The notes: a model not told the origin generated them from the sequence alone. 21,746 nt of DNA from Gymnopilus junonius (GCA_015501075.1 JADNYJ010000525.1:1-21746), one strand, 5' to 3'. Counted from the stretch's first letter, positions 1 through 10,719 are shown. Numbers and translations: made by a program.

Positions 1-522
1 ATCCACGTATGCAGTCCCCGACTCGTTGTCGGTAGGCGAGAAAACTCACCTGCTGAAGGATAGAGATAGAGAAAGTGGCAGTCTTGCCAGTACCGGACTG
101 GGCCTGTGCAATGACGTCGTGACCTTTGACGACGGGGACGATGGCCCGCTGCTGGATAGCAGAAGGACGTTCGAAACTTTACCAACGCAAACCCAGGTCA
201 AAACCAATTCTTCTGTTCAGCGATGGGGAGCTTACCCATAGGCATAAATACCGCGAAGAAGTTCCGGCTTCAAATCCATGTTGTCGAAACTGTGCGACGA
301 TTAGGAAGCATATCAGACAAAGGGTTGTTCCAGGACGCAGGAGCAGAGAAGAGCACTCACTTGTCTACGACCTGGTCCCAGTTGGATTCGATCTCATTCT
401 CGGCGACATCCTGAAGTTCTTCTCTGCAAAAGACAGAGAATCAGCACCCCGAACATACGACATTGGCTGGCAGCGAAAAAATCCGCCCACAAAACGAAAA
501 AAAGAGACACATACGCTGACAT
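1..522 (-). CDS. eIF4A: Translation initiation factor eIF4A, N-terminal part (DEAD-box RNA helicase), cut by window edge
   Basis: ATP-dependent RNA helicase of the cytoplasmic eIF4F cap-binding complex that unwinds mRNA 5' leaders. Four coding exons are read on the minus strand: 522-515, 423-361, 289-236 and 176-50; the next intron begins at 49 (GTGAGT) and runs off the window. All junctions are GT-AG and in phase, giving 84 residues. Family marks: the N-terminal NWDQVVDNFDNMDL segment (residues 17-30), the Q motif with FERPSAIQQ (43-51) and the Walker A/motif I AQSGTGKT (67-74). The start is chosen because the ATG at 522 opens an 8-nt exon ending at GTATGT and splices to a MSAEELQ start. The N terminus is intact; the helicase core after motif I lies outside. 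The sequence is close to the fungal eIF4A consensus, so the family call is firm. Gene duplication cannot be judged from one end. Confidence 0.96.
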
Positions 523-1000
523 GAATATGTATTAAGTTGCTATTCCCAAGGTGTCGACTGCTTTTGTCGACGATTCTTAGGAAATAAAGGGTGTGTTGTT
601 CAAGCTGAGTGAGCTGTGCTGTAAAATCGATGGTGGTGGTGATGAACCCCGTCGTCGAAAGAGTCAATTTTTTACTGCCCATGTCGTCGGGAGTTGCCGT
701 CTTAATTTCGAACTCAGACACCGGTTTGCGATTCCGCATGACCCGGGTACTTACTTAGGTTGCCACTGACCAACTTTTCGACTCATTTTGACACATTTCA
801 CGGTGCCGACCGCTCATTCTGTGTAAATAAGAGCAGAGGGACGTCAGAAGGTAAGAGCGTTGCGGTATTTTGTGGTTGAATTGACCTGCCATCATTTGTA
901 GAAGAACATCGTAATTCAGGGTCTCAAGGCAATGCAATGACGGCTGAAACTCTGACCCATGTTGACTCTTTCTCGGTCCTTGTGAAAGTTTAAAGCACTA
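523..1000. other. Upstream region of eIF4A, no gene supported
   Basis: This is the presumed promoter and 5' leader of eIF4A, on the minus strand. I see no clear TATA box. An open frame running through here on the minus strand is only the leader and first intron of eIF4A read through, so it is not called as a gene. ATGs occur upstream in the leader, but the transcription start is unknown, so upstream ORFs cannot be claimed. Confidence 0.5.
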
Positions 1001-1917
1001 GACCAGCCGCATGATGCTCCATTCAAAACATTGTTCGTGGAGAAAATGCACGCTGGTTATGATGTTCTCTGGTTGTTCTCTGTCTGTTCTCGCGCAATTC
1101 TATGCTCCATCGAGGTGTTTTGGAGTCTGGGGAAAATTCCAAGAGGACTCTAAAGCCTGGGTTCTATAGAATCCAACATAAACCCGTTCTCGACGCATCA
1201 ATTTGGTCAGAGCCTGGAAACCCTTACAATGGTCTTAGGCATAATCTCCATTTGCCTCATCTTACTTGACAACCTGCGATTTCTGGGCTCAATGAATCTA
1301 ATCCACATCTCGATTGAATGTTTCCAGTGACTTTGGCGCTGAAGGATGAGGGCGAAGAATTTTTGATATGGAATGCATAAATGGGCCGTCTTCATGAAAC
1401 CAAACCTTCTTCAGTCTTATCACCGCATATCGATCTTTTGTGGTCCGCAACTTGAGAGATTTTTAGCGCGGCTTATCTGTCTCCCAGCGCTTCTGGCCTA
1501 TTTCTTGTCTTCCCTCATGTAATGTTCTCAATGGGTATTCCATCTTCTCCGCTTGAATTAGATCGGCCATCTAACCATCAATGTCTTACGCACCCAAGCC
1601 TTCTATTAATGGTGGTGATTATCTCCAATGACATGAAGGCGTAAAAAGGCTATTCTAAACTTGTGCAAGAACAGTTGCGACACACGCTCGCACTGCCTAA
1701 CCACGACAAGGGCTCGATTGGTGGATGTCACGCTAACCTCGTGCTTTACTTATCAGCATCGAACCTACTCTTTCAGATCCTTTCTTTCTACAATAGCTCT
1801 TTGTAAACCGTTTGATCCTGCCACACACCGCCATTCGATGGTCATCTGAACCTTGACTCTCTCCTGTTCTTTCAAACACTCCTTCACAATCAGTCGGGTT
1901 TGAGCTACTTCCCGACA

Positions 1918-1947
1918 TCATTCATTCGTTCATTCGTTCATCCATTC
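1918..1947. repeat. Imperfect TTCATTCG-type microsatellite
   Basis: Short tandem repeat of the unit TTCATTCG / TTCATCCA, about three to four copies, inside a gene-poor stretch. It is read directly from the sequence and has no evident function. Confidence 0.7.
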
Positions 1948-4900
1948 CTGCCCCAGGATCCAGTCTAAGCCCTGTAACTCATCTACCAAATCCGAATCAA
2001 TGATGAATCGATGCTCTGGTTATCATTATCGTGGATTCGCACACAAACTAACTAAATCTCCGAGGATTTACGAGCTTACGGTTCAGTCGTCTGTTTTCCA
2101 GTTGCCCGACCGCCTCTGCCTAATATGTCGTATACAGAGAATTGAACTTGAATAGTGCATCGCACTGCATGGTGCCGCCAGTAGGCCGAGTAAACGGCGC
2201 TGGTATTACCTTTATCTTTGGGATTGCAGACATCCTGACAGTAACTGCTTGGGTTTATTGCTCTGATTGAGTGCCCCAGAAGATTCATAAATCAATACTC
2301 ATTTTCTGGGCCAAACTTTCCCTGGACCTCTACTGGCTCTGATTCTGATAATGATGTTGATACCCTCTGATACTTCTATTTGACGAACGTTCTCTTGTCA
2401 TTTCGTCCATACCAGTTCTTACCCGGTTAATGAGGTATGTATACACAACTTCAGTGTGCAGTGAGCGAACCTAAACTGCCGCTGGACATCACAACTTACA
2501 GGTTCTCTGAAATTGTTGGTACGATTTTGGTGAAAATCAGCCTCTGATGGCTCAAAAAAATGCAAAGGCTACAGACTAAGAGAGGTATTATTGATTATAC
2601 TTGTCAGAAAGGCTACACATCATCCACCTACACACAATCCCACCGATTCCGACACACATGACATTAATGCATGTTCATCTAAACGTCGAGCTCCGAGCCG
2701 GTACCCGATCCTGAGACCCCCGCAAAACCCGTTGAAATTAAGTAAACTTTACCCTAGGTTGGTTTCAATTAAAGTATAGATGGCAATAACATCATTGGCA
2801 TAGGATGGATTATTGCATATTCTAGGCATTTTATGTCTGCTCAAGTCTTTCTACAATAAGATTATCCTACTGGTAAATGCTGATCGTAAATATTAGGTTA
2901 ATTATGAAAATCATTTTCTTTACAAGAGAGATTGATTCTGAAGGCAGCAACACCTTGCCATATGGGCTGATCGTAGCAGGAGTGTTAAAAAGATGAACAA
3001 AAAGTTCCAGTCGTCCTAGCATCGTACGTTAAAGTCACTCTCTAAGAACGATAATTACTAGGAACACCGGTTAGAGATCCGTAGGCAGGTTCTCTCTCTG
3101 GTTGCTTGGTGTGAAATTGTACCCATTCCCACTCCCCGGAAAAGAAAAGCTATAGATATTCTATCACTTCCGATGGTCATGGCCTATTGATTCATGATGG
3201 AATACACCTTTCCAACTGCCTGGACATTCATTCTTTCTGAAGAAAACAGGTCTTCTACCCTAGCCATCAAAAGATTTTTCCATCGCGCCTGGTTCTGATT
3301 TTGCTGTCAAATTCCACGTCCTAGATGAAAGTAATACTTCCTTGTTTATCGTGCCCATCTACCCTTGCGGGGTTGATTAACCCTGCTGAGATAGTTTTTA
3401 ACGGCCCGCTTTAAGGGCCTGATAATTTGAATGGTTAGAATGCGACAGATGGTATGAAATGCTGCGGTTCAATTCTAGCTGCCAAAATCCTCCGTTCCGT
3501 GGTTGGTAATTTCATTAGCCCCAGTTTGCTGCATCCGGCAATTGTCTATAGTCGGGTATTACTTTTCGTCTCGAGGGCTGTCCATAGTACCTTAGGACTT
3601 TCACGACTGACAGGTCACTACAAACGTTTCACGACGGCCAGTTTTCCTTTGAAGAAGCCGTGTTATTTCCCCCATCATGATTATCAACTACAGTATTCCT
3701 CGTGGTGCCTCGTCTCTTCAGCAAAGCATCAGCGCAATTTCGCTTTCCATTCTCTCAGTCCTTGATAATTGTTATAAAAACCATGTGCATTGCATGATCA
3801 TCGACCTGTTCGTCAAATGCGATAGCAAGCAAAGTGACATCACCGTACTCTTTACTGGCACTGGATTGAGTATGGTAATCCCCCTGGATATTGCGGTGCC
3901 TAGTGCCCAGTGCCTCGGAAAAAGGCTCAGCGAGCAAATGAGAACAATAACGTGATCAAACTGATAGACTTCCCGAGGTTTCTTCCGTCAAGAACGGTAA
4001 AATGATTGGTGGACATAAATAAGTCACTCTGCCTCCCCACAGACAAAGCTATGCGCCGGAGGTCAATGATAAGCCTGATCTTTGGTACGGTGATACGCGT
4101 AAGCGTTCGAAGTTTATTGCAGCCTGAGGTAAGTCGCCATGATCTACAAGGTCCTCAAACAATGGATAACGGTGGCAATGTGAACAGTCGCTCGTTCCGA
4201 TTCAATTTAGTTCTGATTTATCACATAGATAATGATATCAATTCTTCTGTTCCAGAGGCTGTCCAGATCCCAGCATTAGGACACACATGGTCTGCCGCGC
4301 TACGTCCATCTTACGACCGTGATATCAACCGACCCATTCCTTTATAATCTTTATTGTAGACGAATTTTGGGTTCCGGGGCCAGCTGGAATTCAGTTGATA
4401 ATACAATTCAGTAGACTGTCATAGCGGTGGTTATTTCTGCGCTTACGCTGCTGACTTTGTCATTGTATACGGTACAACTTTCGAAAGACATTCACAAGTA
4501 GAAGTACTAGAAGGTGATACCCATTTGCGTCGGAGGAATTACCGATCTGGTGGGGACGCCGTCTTTCTAGAAAATGAGGGAAGCCGTCGGGGATACGGAC
4601 CCTTTACCTCGGAAAAGCCTCATAGGCGCCCAGAATTTGAAAGCCAAAGGCTGATATCCAGATACACTTGCAAACAAGCCTCGAAGTAGCCGAGCTTGGG
4701 TGCTCTATTTACGCAGGCGGCATTGACTCGGACATTGAGCCGTATGCAAGGTAACAACAAGGTAAGCTTACTGACGGGAAGCTTCGGTCTGGGGTCTTCA
4801 AGCTTCATACCCGAGCTTCGTGTCTATATTCTCACCCTATTACGCTGCTGGCAAAGATCACTTCTGTGGTCCGCAGAACAAAGTCCAAATGTGGCAATTT

Positions 4901-5047
4901 GTGTGCACGGTACGTCAGTGGCTGGCGTTACGGCAGATTCGCCGTGTCGAGGGCTTTCCGAAACGGGACGGTCTCAGATCAAGGACCGATTTCGACCGAG
5001 ACGACCAAAGCAAAGTCCGAAAGACCGTTTTGGGTGCACGTGATGTT

Positions 5048-5067
5048 CGCGGGCGCGCGCCCCCGCG
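5048..5067. repeat. GC-rich inverted repeat (hairpin)
   Basis: CGCGGG at 5048-5053 and CCCGCG at 5062-5067 are perfect inverted arms around an 8-nt GC-only loop. The hairpin sits about 55 bp before the abrupt fall in GC at about 5122. The symmetry may be chance in such GC-rich DNA. Confidence 0.55.
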
Positions 5068-5121
5068 ATGCGCGTCCCCCTGCTAGGCTCGACCAAGCAC
5101 GTCGGGATACAATTCCGGGCT

Positions 5122-6340
5122 AGAAAATTGTCAAAATTTTTTTTAATTAGTTTAGGATGTTATGTAACATAAATTAGCAGCTCTCAAACGTTTCTACAAG
5201 CTATTATATAGCCCAAACTCGCAAAATATCATTTTTACCCAGGAGAAGGAGGAGATGATGCATACAGATCCATCATTCTTCATCCAAATAATGCAAACCA
5301 TTTTTTAATAGAAGTAAGCTAATGTACCCTGGATATTTCAAGCCGAACTGAGAGGTCAAAGACCGATTTTTAACACAGAAATTATTATTTCTCCATATCT
5401 TTCTATCTAAGAGGAGGAAAGAGTATGGTCCAGGTAAGTCAATCATTGGCCAATTCTTCCAATTCTTTTTTCATATTAAGGTTATGTAATAGTAATAAAC
5501 ATCTAATATAAGCCGAGACGTACGCTCTCTCTCTTTTTGTCCGAAATTCACAGCTTTGCTATAAATCAAAAAGTTCCAAGGAAGGAAAATGAGGTCTAGA
5601 GAAGTCAATTCTGGACTAAATCATGTAATTCTTTTTACATCTTATATGTCTTTATTCCCCTTACTTAACACAAACTTGACGCTAGGCGGGCGCTTATTTT
5701 GTTGTGAAAAAATCCAAGGTTTGTCTGATTTTCGCTTTTTTGGAGGAAAAAAAATAGGTTTCAGGAGAGTCAGTTCTCTTAAAAATGTTCAATAGATCCC
5801 TGATAAAGATGTACTAAAATATAGCTCAAAGTGACCTTCCAAAACCAGGGTGATCTACCTGCTTTATTCTCAAGAGAGTTGCAAGTTACTCATATTTTGG
5901 TAAAAGTGGGAAGGAAAGGATGGGGCTCAAGTAAGTTTATTCCTCACCATATATTCCATAAGCCAAGGGATATTAAGGACTTTATCCTTTGATATTTTAA
6001 CCCTCTCAATTCCTTAGATCACCTTCTGAAATCAGTCTTGCAGAGTGTACAGTAGTTGATTATGACACTTCTTGCTTCACAGAATTATCTCAAACCCCAC
6101 TCATCTCACTATTGTCTTTAACAGTCACATCAGATCTCTAATTGGAACCAATCTTCAGTCAATATAATACTGAATAGTATTTAGAATCCATGTAAAGGTA
6201 CATCCAATCTTGGCTTCAAGTTGTGCAGCAATAGGCTTTTGTCTTGAGCTGAACCTTATTCCAAGTTTGGAAATCCCTGGCTGAAATTTCTCACTTTGGG
6301 ACGGAAAGCCTGGGTCCAAAAACGTACAGATTTGCTTCCG
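5122..6340. repeat. AT-rich block with degenerate ~166-bp tandem repeats
   Basis: Base composition drops sharply at about 5122 (poly-T and AATTAG-rich) and stays AT-rich until the CpG-rich patch at about 6360. Within it a purine-rich segment followed by an AGTCAATTCT-like core recurs. The core anchors are at 5266 (ATCCATCATTC), 5436 (AAGTCAATCATTGG), 5602 (AAGTCAATTCTGG), 5767 (GAGTCAGTTCTC) and 5933 (AAGTTTATTCC). Spacings are 170, 166, 165 and 166 bp. Each core is preceded by a GGAGGAAA- or GGAAGGAAA-like stretch. The copies are strongly diverged elsewhere. No credible coding frame was seen. The regular spacing is the main evidence for an old satellite-like array of about five units. Confidence 0.5.
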
Positions 6341-6371
6341 AGAGCCCTTGAAACCACCAATTTTTCGGCGT

Positions 6372-6418
6372 TACGCGTATACGTATTGCACGTGCGCGTG
6401 AGTGCTTGTCGCGTCACG
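6372..6418. promoter_or_regulatory. CpG-rich alternating purine-pyrimidine patch with CACGTG box, upstream of the 6494 gene
   Basis: Two runs of strictly alternating purine/pyrimidine lie side by side, 6372-6386 and 6387-6400. They include a CACGTG palindrome (6389-6394) and are followed by a TCACGTCC motif. The patch ends about 75 bp before the ATG at 6494, so a role in that gene's promoter is plausible. CACGTG is a known binding site of fungal bHLH factors. Its use here is inferred from position only. Confidence 0.4.
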
Positions 6419-6493
6419 TCCTAAAATTTCAATCTTATTCTTCCAACTGTCTCTTAGCTCTGCCTCGTTTGTCACTCCCTTTACTGCTATGAC

Positions 6494-7006
6494 ATGGGTA
6501 TATGTACAAAATGCGAAATCGGACTGCCTATCCAGCTAGGTAAATCTTTGACCCTTCTCGATCCGTCGAACCCTCTAGAGTTGTCTGCACATTGCTAGTA
6601 CCATTGTTAAACATTTAGGGAGAATTGACTCTGGTTTCTGGGGAGAAGCTTCGTCAGCAGAGTGGTTATCGAAAGATCGTTTACTATCTCACTGATAACC
6701 TCTCCTTTGTCATCTCAAGGGTCTGGTCATCGAATATCACTCAGACGCAACGGCGAACTGGGAAGGAAAGGAAAGAGTTGCATATAAGGTATCTTTCTGT
6801 AACGAAGACGTTAAAGTGCAGAGAGTATGTGAGTTTTTACATGCCTCTATATACTCTACCCATTTCTGAAGCTCCTTTTTTCGTCTCAGTGTGTCGTTTC
6901 TAATTTCGAACAATTCTCTCGATTTGGGAAAATTAAAAGCTTTACGCATCGTTTGGAAGTCGTCTGTGAAGCTGAACTGCGGGAGTGGTTCAACAATGTG
7001 CCATGA
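6494..7006 (+). CDS. Small four-exon protein of unknown function (about 104 aa)
   Basis: I do not recognise the family. Exons read: 6494-6539, 6619 to about 6664, 6720-6824 and 6890-7006. Exon 1 gives MGICTKCEIGLPIQL, with a Cys-x2-Cys pair (C4, C7). Exon 2 reads DSGFWGEASSAEW. Exon 3 (35 codons) reads LVIEYHSDATANWEGKERVAYK onward. Exon 4 (38 codons plus TGA) begins CVVSNFEQFSRFGKIKSF and ends WFNNVP. The introns before and after exon 3-4 are canonical (79 and 65 nt, the latter with GTATGT and CTCAG), and exons 3 and 4 join in phase. The weak point is the exon 2/3 junction: the GTTATC donor at 6665 leaves the frame one base short. That could be a lost G in a G run or a different splice choice (a 41-nt intron with GTTTAC keeps another frame open). 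The composition, charged and aromatic with almost no low complexity, argues for a real soluble protein. Confidence 0.55.
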
Positions 7007-7099
7007 CTACTGGAGGCTCTAAAGACATGATCGACTGGCCTTCATAATTCTCGAAAAGCTGAAAGTCCTCAAATATTCTACAGAAAGGTTATACGGTTT

Positions 7100-7560
7100 G
7101 ATGGCCTAACTAAATATCGCACGCATTCTCGGGAACAGGAGAGCACTGGCATTCACCGCATTCGCAAGCTTAATTCCCTATTTCCTCACGTAAAGATGCT
7201 CTTTTGCAAGGTCAGGGGGCATTCTCCTCGTTGATGTCAACTTATATCCTGTTTACCTTGCATTCAAATTTCCGGGCGGAATTTTGACAAATGATATGCG
7301 CGACTTTCGACATTTTGTAGTCAAGATATTCTTAGCCCAACATCATAATTCCTTTATGCTGATTTTGCATCGTCGTGAGCTCTAACTTATCAGCAATCAT
7401 CCAAATTGTCGTTACGCATATCTGACTCTGACCAAACGATGTGATATCGTTGGGCTTCATTCACAGCGTACAGATAAGTTCTTCGTTATTTATAAATGGG
7501 GTAGCTTCCTTTTCCAGCTGTGACATCTAAAAATTAACCCCATCAAATGGCAGGGTTCAG
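7100..7560 (+). pseudogene. Relic of F-box/LRR-like gene, copy A
   Basis: Nucleotide similarity to copy B identifies this relic. The stretch ATTCTCGGGAACAGGAGAGC at about 7121 through GCAAGCTT matches CTTCTCGAGAACAGGACAGC ... GCAAAAGCTT at about 11568-11612. Later parts share GGGCATTCTCCTCGTTG-like sequence. A second shared block follows: CTGACCAAACG (7428), then GTAGCTTCC (7501) and CTAAAAATT...ACCCC, also found at 10729-10800. No long frame survives; stops and indels are frequent. Copy B reads in part as LRR-like peptide (AFTSLQKLDLHI), hence the family guess. The protein role would be substrate recognition in an SCF ubiquitin ligase, but no F-box is demonstrable here. Confidence 0.4.
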
Positions 7561-7982
7561 GTAGACTGAACGAAAACCATATGTAAGAACGTACTAATGG
7601 TGCCCGGGCAGGAATAACGGCCTACTCTCTGTCTCCTGCAACTTATTACCGGTTTTGCTTGCACCTCAAACCGTTGTTATTCTCTTTTTTATTTTCTGTG
7701 GAGAGTATTCCTGCTAACTCGCGACCAAGTCGTCCTTCAGCAGCTTTAGATCGCAGGTGCGGAGCCTTCCAGAGTTTAGGTTGCCACCCGGGGAAATGCG
7801 TAAAGCACACACCCTTTGGATATATTGGTGTGGCCTTGGAGTCATGAAACATTTCCTCTTGCGCTCGAATACAACACTTATATTTATAAGAGAAAAGTTT
7901 ATAACAGGAACGTATATTTCTATAAACTACAATTTGCCAACTACTTATCTACAAATAGATGTTACTTGGCTACTAGCCACTG
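7561..7982. other. 3' flank of the hydrolase gene, nothing identified
   Basis: No gene is supported. Short frames on both strands overlap each other and read as low-conservation peptide. The stretch would hold the 3' UTR and terminator of the hydrolase (minus strand), which ends at 7983. Confidence 0.4.
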
Positions 7983-9248
7983 TCAAACAACTTCAAGGAC
8001 ACCTTCATCGATCCAATCCAATATCGCGAAGGTTAATTTGCCTATTTTCTTTTCCTTGACGAAGAAATCGAGATAAGGGTCGAAGTGAATTCCATTTTCC
8101 TGGACGATAAGAGTTACGTTGTTGTGGTGCTTCTTGATTGTGTTGGCATATACAACGATCTCGTCTCGCAACGCTTCTACTTCTCCAGCGGTTATCAGGA
8201 CGCGCTTGACGTACTTGTCGCAACCTTCAAACCAGTCTTCTGGTGCACTATTAGGCTCCAAGTAAGGAACTGCCGCAAGGGGTACGCCTTCCATGCAGCT
8301 CGTGCCCCAATAATTGAGTGTTCGCCCGTTCAAAAAGTCGCCATGTCCGTCGTTGGCCGAAAGGCACCCGTCTTTCTCGACGAGCCGTGCCCAGAGAGAA
8401 AACATGAAAGCGCCGCCGAACGGAGCAGACAGGTTCAGCTTGGGAATCCCTTCAAGAGGATGCTTCAAATGCATCAAAACCCCGTGAATAAGTGCTGCTC
8501 CCGCAGAATCGCCGACTAATTGAATATTCTCTGGCTCGACGCCGGAGTCTAGAAGGTGCTGGATTGCCGCCACTGTTTGTTCTAGTTGAGTGGGGAAGAG
8601 GGCATCCGGTATGAGAGCTGGGATTTACGTCGATTTGTAAGTACCGAGTGTGTACTTGTAATATTTTTAAACATACTAAAATCCAAAATAGCGAGTCCCG
8701 TGGGCTTGCCCCTTTCCTCTAAACCTTCCTGGATATATCTCCAGAATGGCGGCGTCGGGGGTAACATATGTATGAGGAAACCACCGCCTGTAAGTCAACG
8801 TCAGGAAAAATAACTTTCTTCAGTCAAATAAGCCGCTCACCGTGGAGGTATAATAGGACGCGGTCGTTACGTTTAGGTCCGATCCAGAATAACTTGAAAT
8901 TGGCCTCTTCTACTGGTTCTAAACCCTTTGTTTTTATGAAGTCGTTGTAATTCTTGGGCGTAGTTCCGAAGAATAGGCGAACCTGCCTACGGTTCGAGTT
9001 GGTCACGAGAGTGTACAGGAACTTATCGGCCAGTATTCTCTTCCAGCTCTTTGCTCGTCCGTAAGGCGAGAATGGCCAAGTAAGGAGCGCCCATGCCAAC
9101 GCAAATGCTATAGGACTTTCGTCACCCATGACACGTCCTCAACGCTGCTAGTAAACTTACGGGCGTATACCAATATGACAGTCGCCAATTTAACCTTCTC
9201 CAAGAATGAAAGCTTGTTCCTTTCCTCGATGCTTGTTGCAGTGGCCAT
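7983..9248 (-). CDS. Alpha/beta hydrolase (HSL / alpha/beta-hydrolase-3 type carboxylesterase), membrane-anchored
   Basis: Serine hydrolase of the hormone-sensitive-lipase-like family, expected to cleave carboxylic or acetyl esters; the substrate cannot be told. Four exons: 9248-9161, 9107-8841, 8787-8677 and 8617-7983. The introns are 53, 53 and 59 nt, all GT-AG and in phase, giving 366 residues, normal for the family. Motifs: oxyanion-hole HGGGF (118-122), nucleophile elbow GDSAG (191-195, Ser193), acid in ALRDE (Asp307) and His333 in NGIHFDP. Residues about 20-42 (LATVILVYA followed by PFALAWALLTWPF) form one hydrophobic segment, suggesting an N-terminal anchor with the catalytic domain on one membrane face. 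The ATG at 9248 is chosen because it starts the open first exon and lies about 117 bp below a TATA box. No frame break is seen. Similar fungal enzymes include steryl-acetate deacetylases, but nothing here proves that role. It sits alone among F-box-like relics. Confidence 0.9.
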
Positions 9249-9364
9249 TGTGGAATGCAGCAAAAAAGCCGTTTAAGAAAGCGAGCACTGGGGCCAATTC
9301 TCTGTGAGGGCGATTCAGGATGCTGTAACTGTTCCTTTGAGTCAACCTGTCCTGTTGGTGAGCA

Positions 9365-9372
9365 CTTTTATA
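9365..9372 (-). promoter_or_regulatory. TATA box of the hydrolase gene
   Basis: TATAAAAG on the minus strand, about 117 bp upstream of the hydrolase ATG. If transcription starts about 30 bp downstream, the leader would be roughly 85 nt. Confidence 0.6.
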
Positions 9373-10700
9373 CCATGGCACGTAGTCAGGTAGTCTTCCA
9401 GGTTCCGCAGAAACTATTGCTAACAATAGACGCAGATCATCTAGTGGTTCTAGATCGTTTAACAGCCTTCCGGGACTTTACGTCGACTTCTCAGGAACCG
9501 TCGTGACATGTGGTAAGGATCCTCTACTCCGTGCTTCATCAGTCTAGGCTCGCACGACTAGAAACGAAATTCTGGTTGGCAAACAAAACGTGTCTACCTT
9601 AATGGAGGATGAGTGATCGAGGGGTACAAATACAGCAACTTGAAGACAACTGGTAAAGGTGTACCCCACGACCTGTGAACTTCAAAATTCCTTTCCTTTC
9701 CAACTTCAAACATAGGTTTTAACAAGTTCTCCAAGGGCTAGAGCGCGGCCACCATGCTATAGATATGTACATGTCAATTTAACGTTATCACGGACACGGG
9801 CATGCCAATCTGAAAATGGCAAAGGTTTTTTTCGCCACCCCGATGACCGGGTACTTGTTGTTATTTATACAGGTTTTATAAGCACAATATGACGCGTCGA
9901 TTTGTCATATATCATATACATATATCTACGTTCAGAGAACCTTAAGGCTAACTTAAGCTTCAGGAGGCAAGTCTGGTCACGTGCGCTTTCTGGATGATTG
10001 GTAATTGACATGAGCAATTGCCAAGCTTCGTGACATCGGCCTCTGTTTTTAAAAGAAACGGTAAAGAAAGTGGAATCTAGGTTTTGTTTCCGACTTCTTT
10101 CCGGTGGAAATCAATTGGAAACATCCACAAAGAGCCATCGGGCTTTCCAAATACGGTTGGTCCGAATACAACTACTCGGCATGCTTCTTTCCGGCTGCTT
10201 CTTGTGAAAAAGAGGCGACGATCAGTAGTATGAGTTGGTTCGAGCTCACTTTAGTTACTAAGTCATTGCTGCACCAGATGACAGGAACACATCCTTCCAA
10301 AATGCCGCCAGAGATCCGGAAGCAAACGATCCGGATATGTCATCCCATTACCCACGTTCACGTGGGCGTTGACATTACCAAAATTATCTGTCAAACAGTG
10401 GTCAACGGGGGACTGGAATTAGGTTCACCAAGGGCACCGAGGACATGATGAGAATGATTCAGAGCTAGATATCTGGAGGCTATGTGTCCCGAGTCGGCAA
10501 GATATATTTCGGATAATGAATAAACCCTCCGCATGCTGCAGGCGTGGAAAGAGCGATTTTCTGTATGAATCCGGCATCTTTAGGCTTTAGAGGGATCCGG
10601 CTTTATGCCTTGTCAAACGCAGTGCTCAGCACATTCTTTATCAATGTCCATTTGGTGGCCTTTGGGTGCGTTGTCATCAGAACGATATTTATTTTCGTTC
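9373..10700. other. Region upstream of the hydrolase, no gene supported
   Basis: No coding region that I can defend on either strand. An open plus-strand frame at 10104-10448 (114 codons) has no recognised motif and no conserved-looking continuation. AT-rich stretches lie at about 9840-9950. Distal promoter elements of the hydrolase may be here. Confidence 0.4.
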
Positions 10701-10719
10701 ACGTTGAAGTCTTTAGCGA

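Larger units (their letters stand above)
1001..5121. other. Long gene-poor stretch, unassigned
   Basis: About 4.1 kb in which I cannot support any gene on either strand. Open frames are short (60-115 codons), overlap one another in several frames and show no motif I recognise. A few leucine-spaced stretches near 1290-1500 recall the F-box/LRR relics seen further right, but they are too weak to call. There is a short imperfect 8-nt microsatellite near 1920. Around 4900-5120 the sequence becomes CpG- and GC-rich, which opens several frames at once. The region could be decayed transposon or gene debris; a six-frame search against fungal proteins and repeat libraries would decide. Confidence 0.4.

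Noticed and set aside
365..739. 124-codon minus-strand ORF over the left end
   Set aside because: It reads the eIF4A leader, first exon and first intron in a wrong frame; the spliced eIF4A model explains the region.
1990..2110. ATGATGA resembling a snoRNA box C
   Set aside because: No CTGA box D lies within a suitable distance and there is no terminal stem. The same holds for ATGATGA at about 10446.
3440..3500. Sequence GTTCAATTC resembling a tRNA B box
   Set aside because: The flanks do not pair as a T arm and no acceptor stem or A box fits, so it is not a tRNA.
4696..5123. Three overlapping plus-strand ORFs of 85-115 codons
   Set aside because: Several frames are open together because of high GC. 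None has a recognised motif or splice-supported extension.
8085..8519. 144-codon plus-strand ORF
   Set aside because: Antisense shadow of hydrolase exon 4, which carries the catalytic triad on the minus strand.
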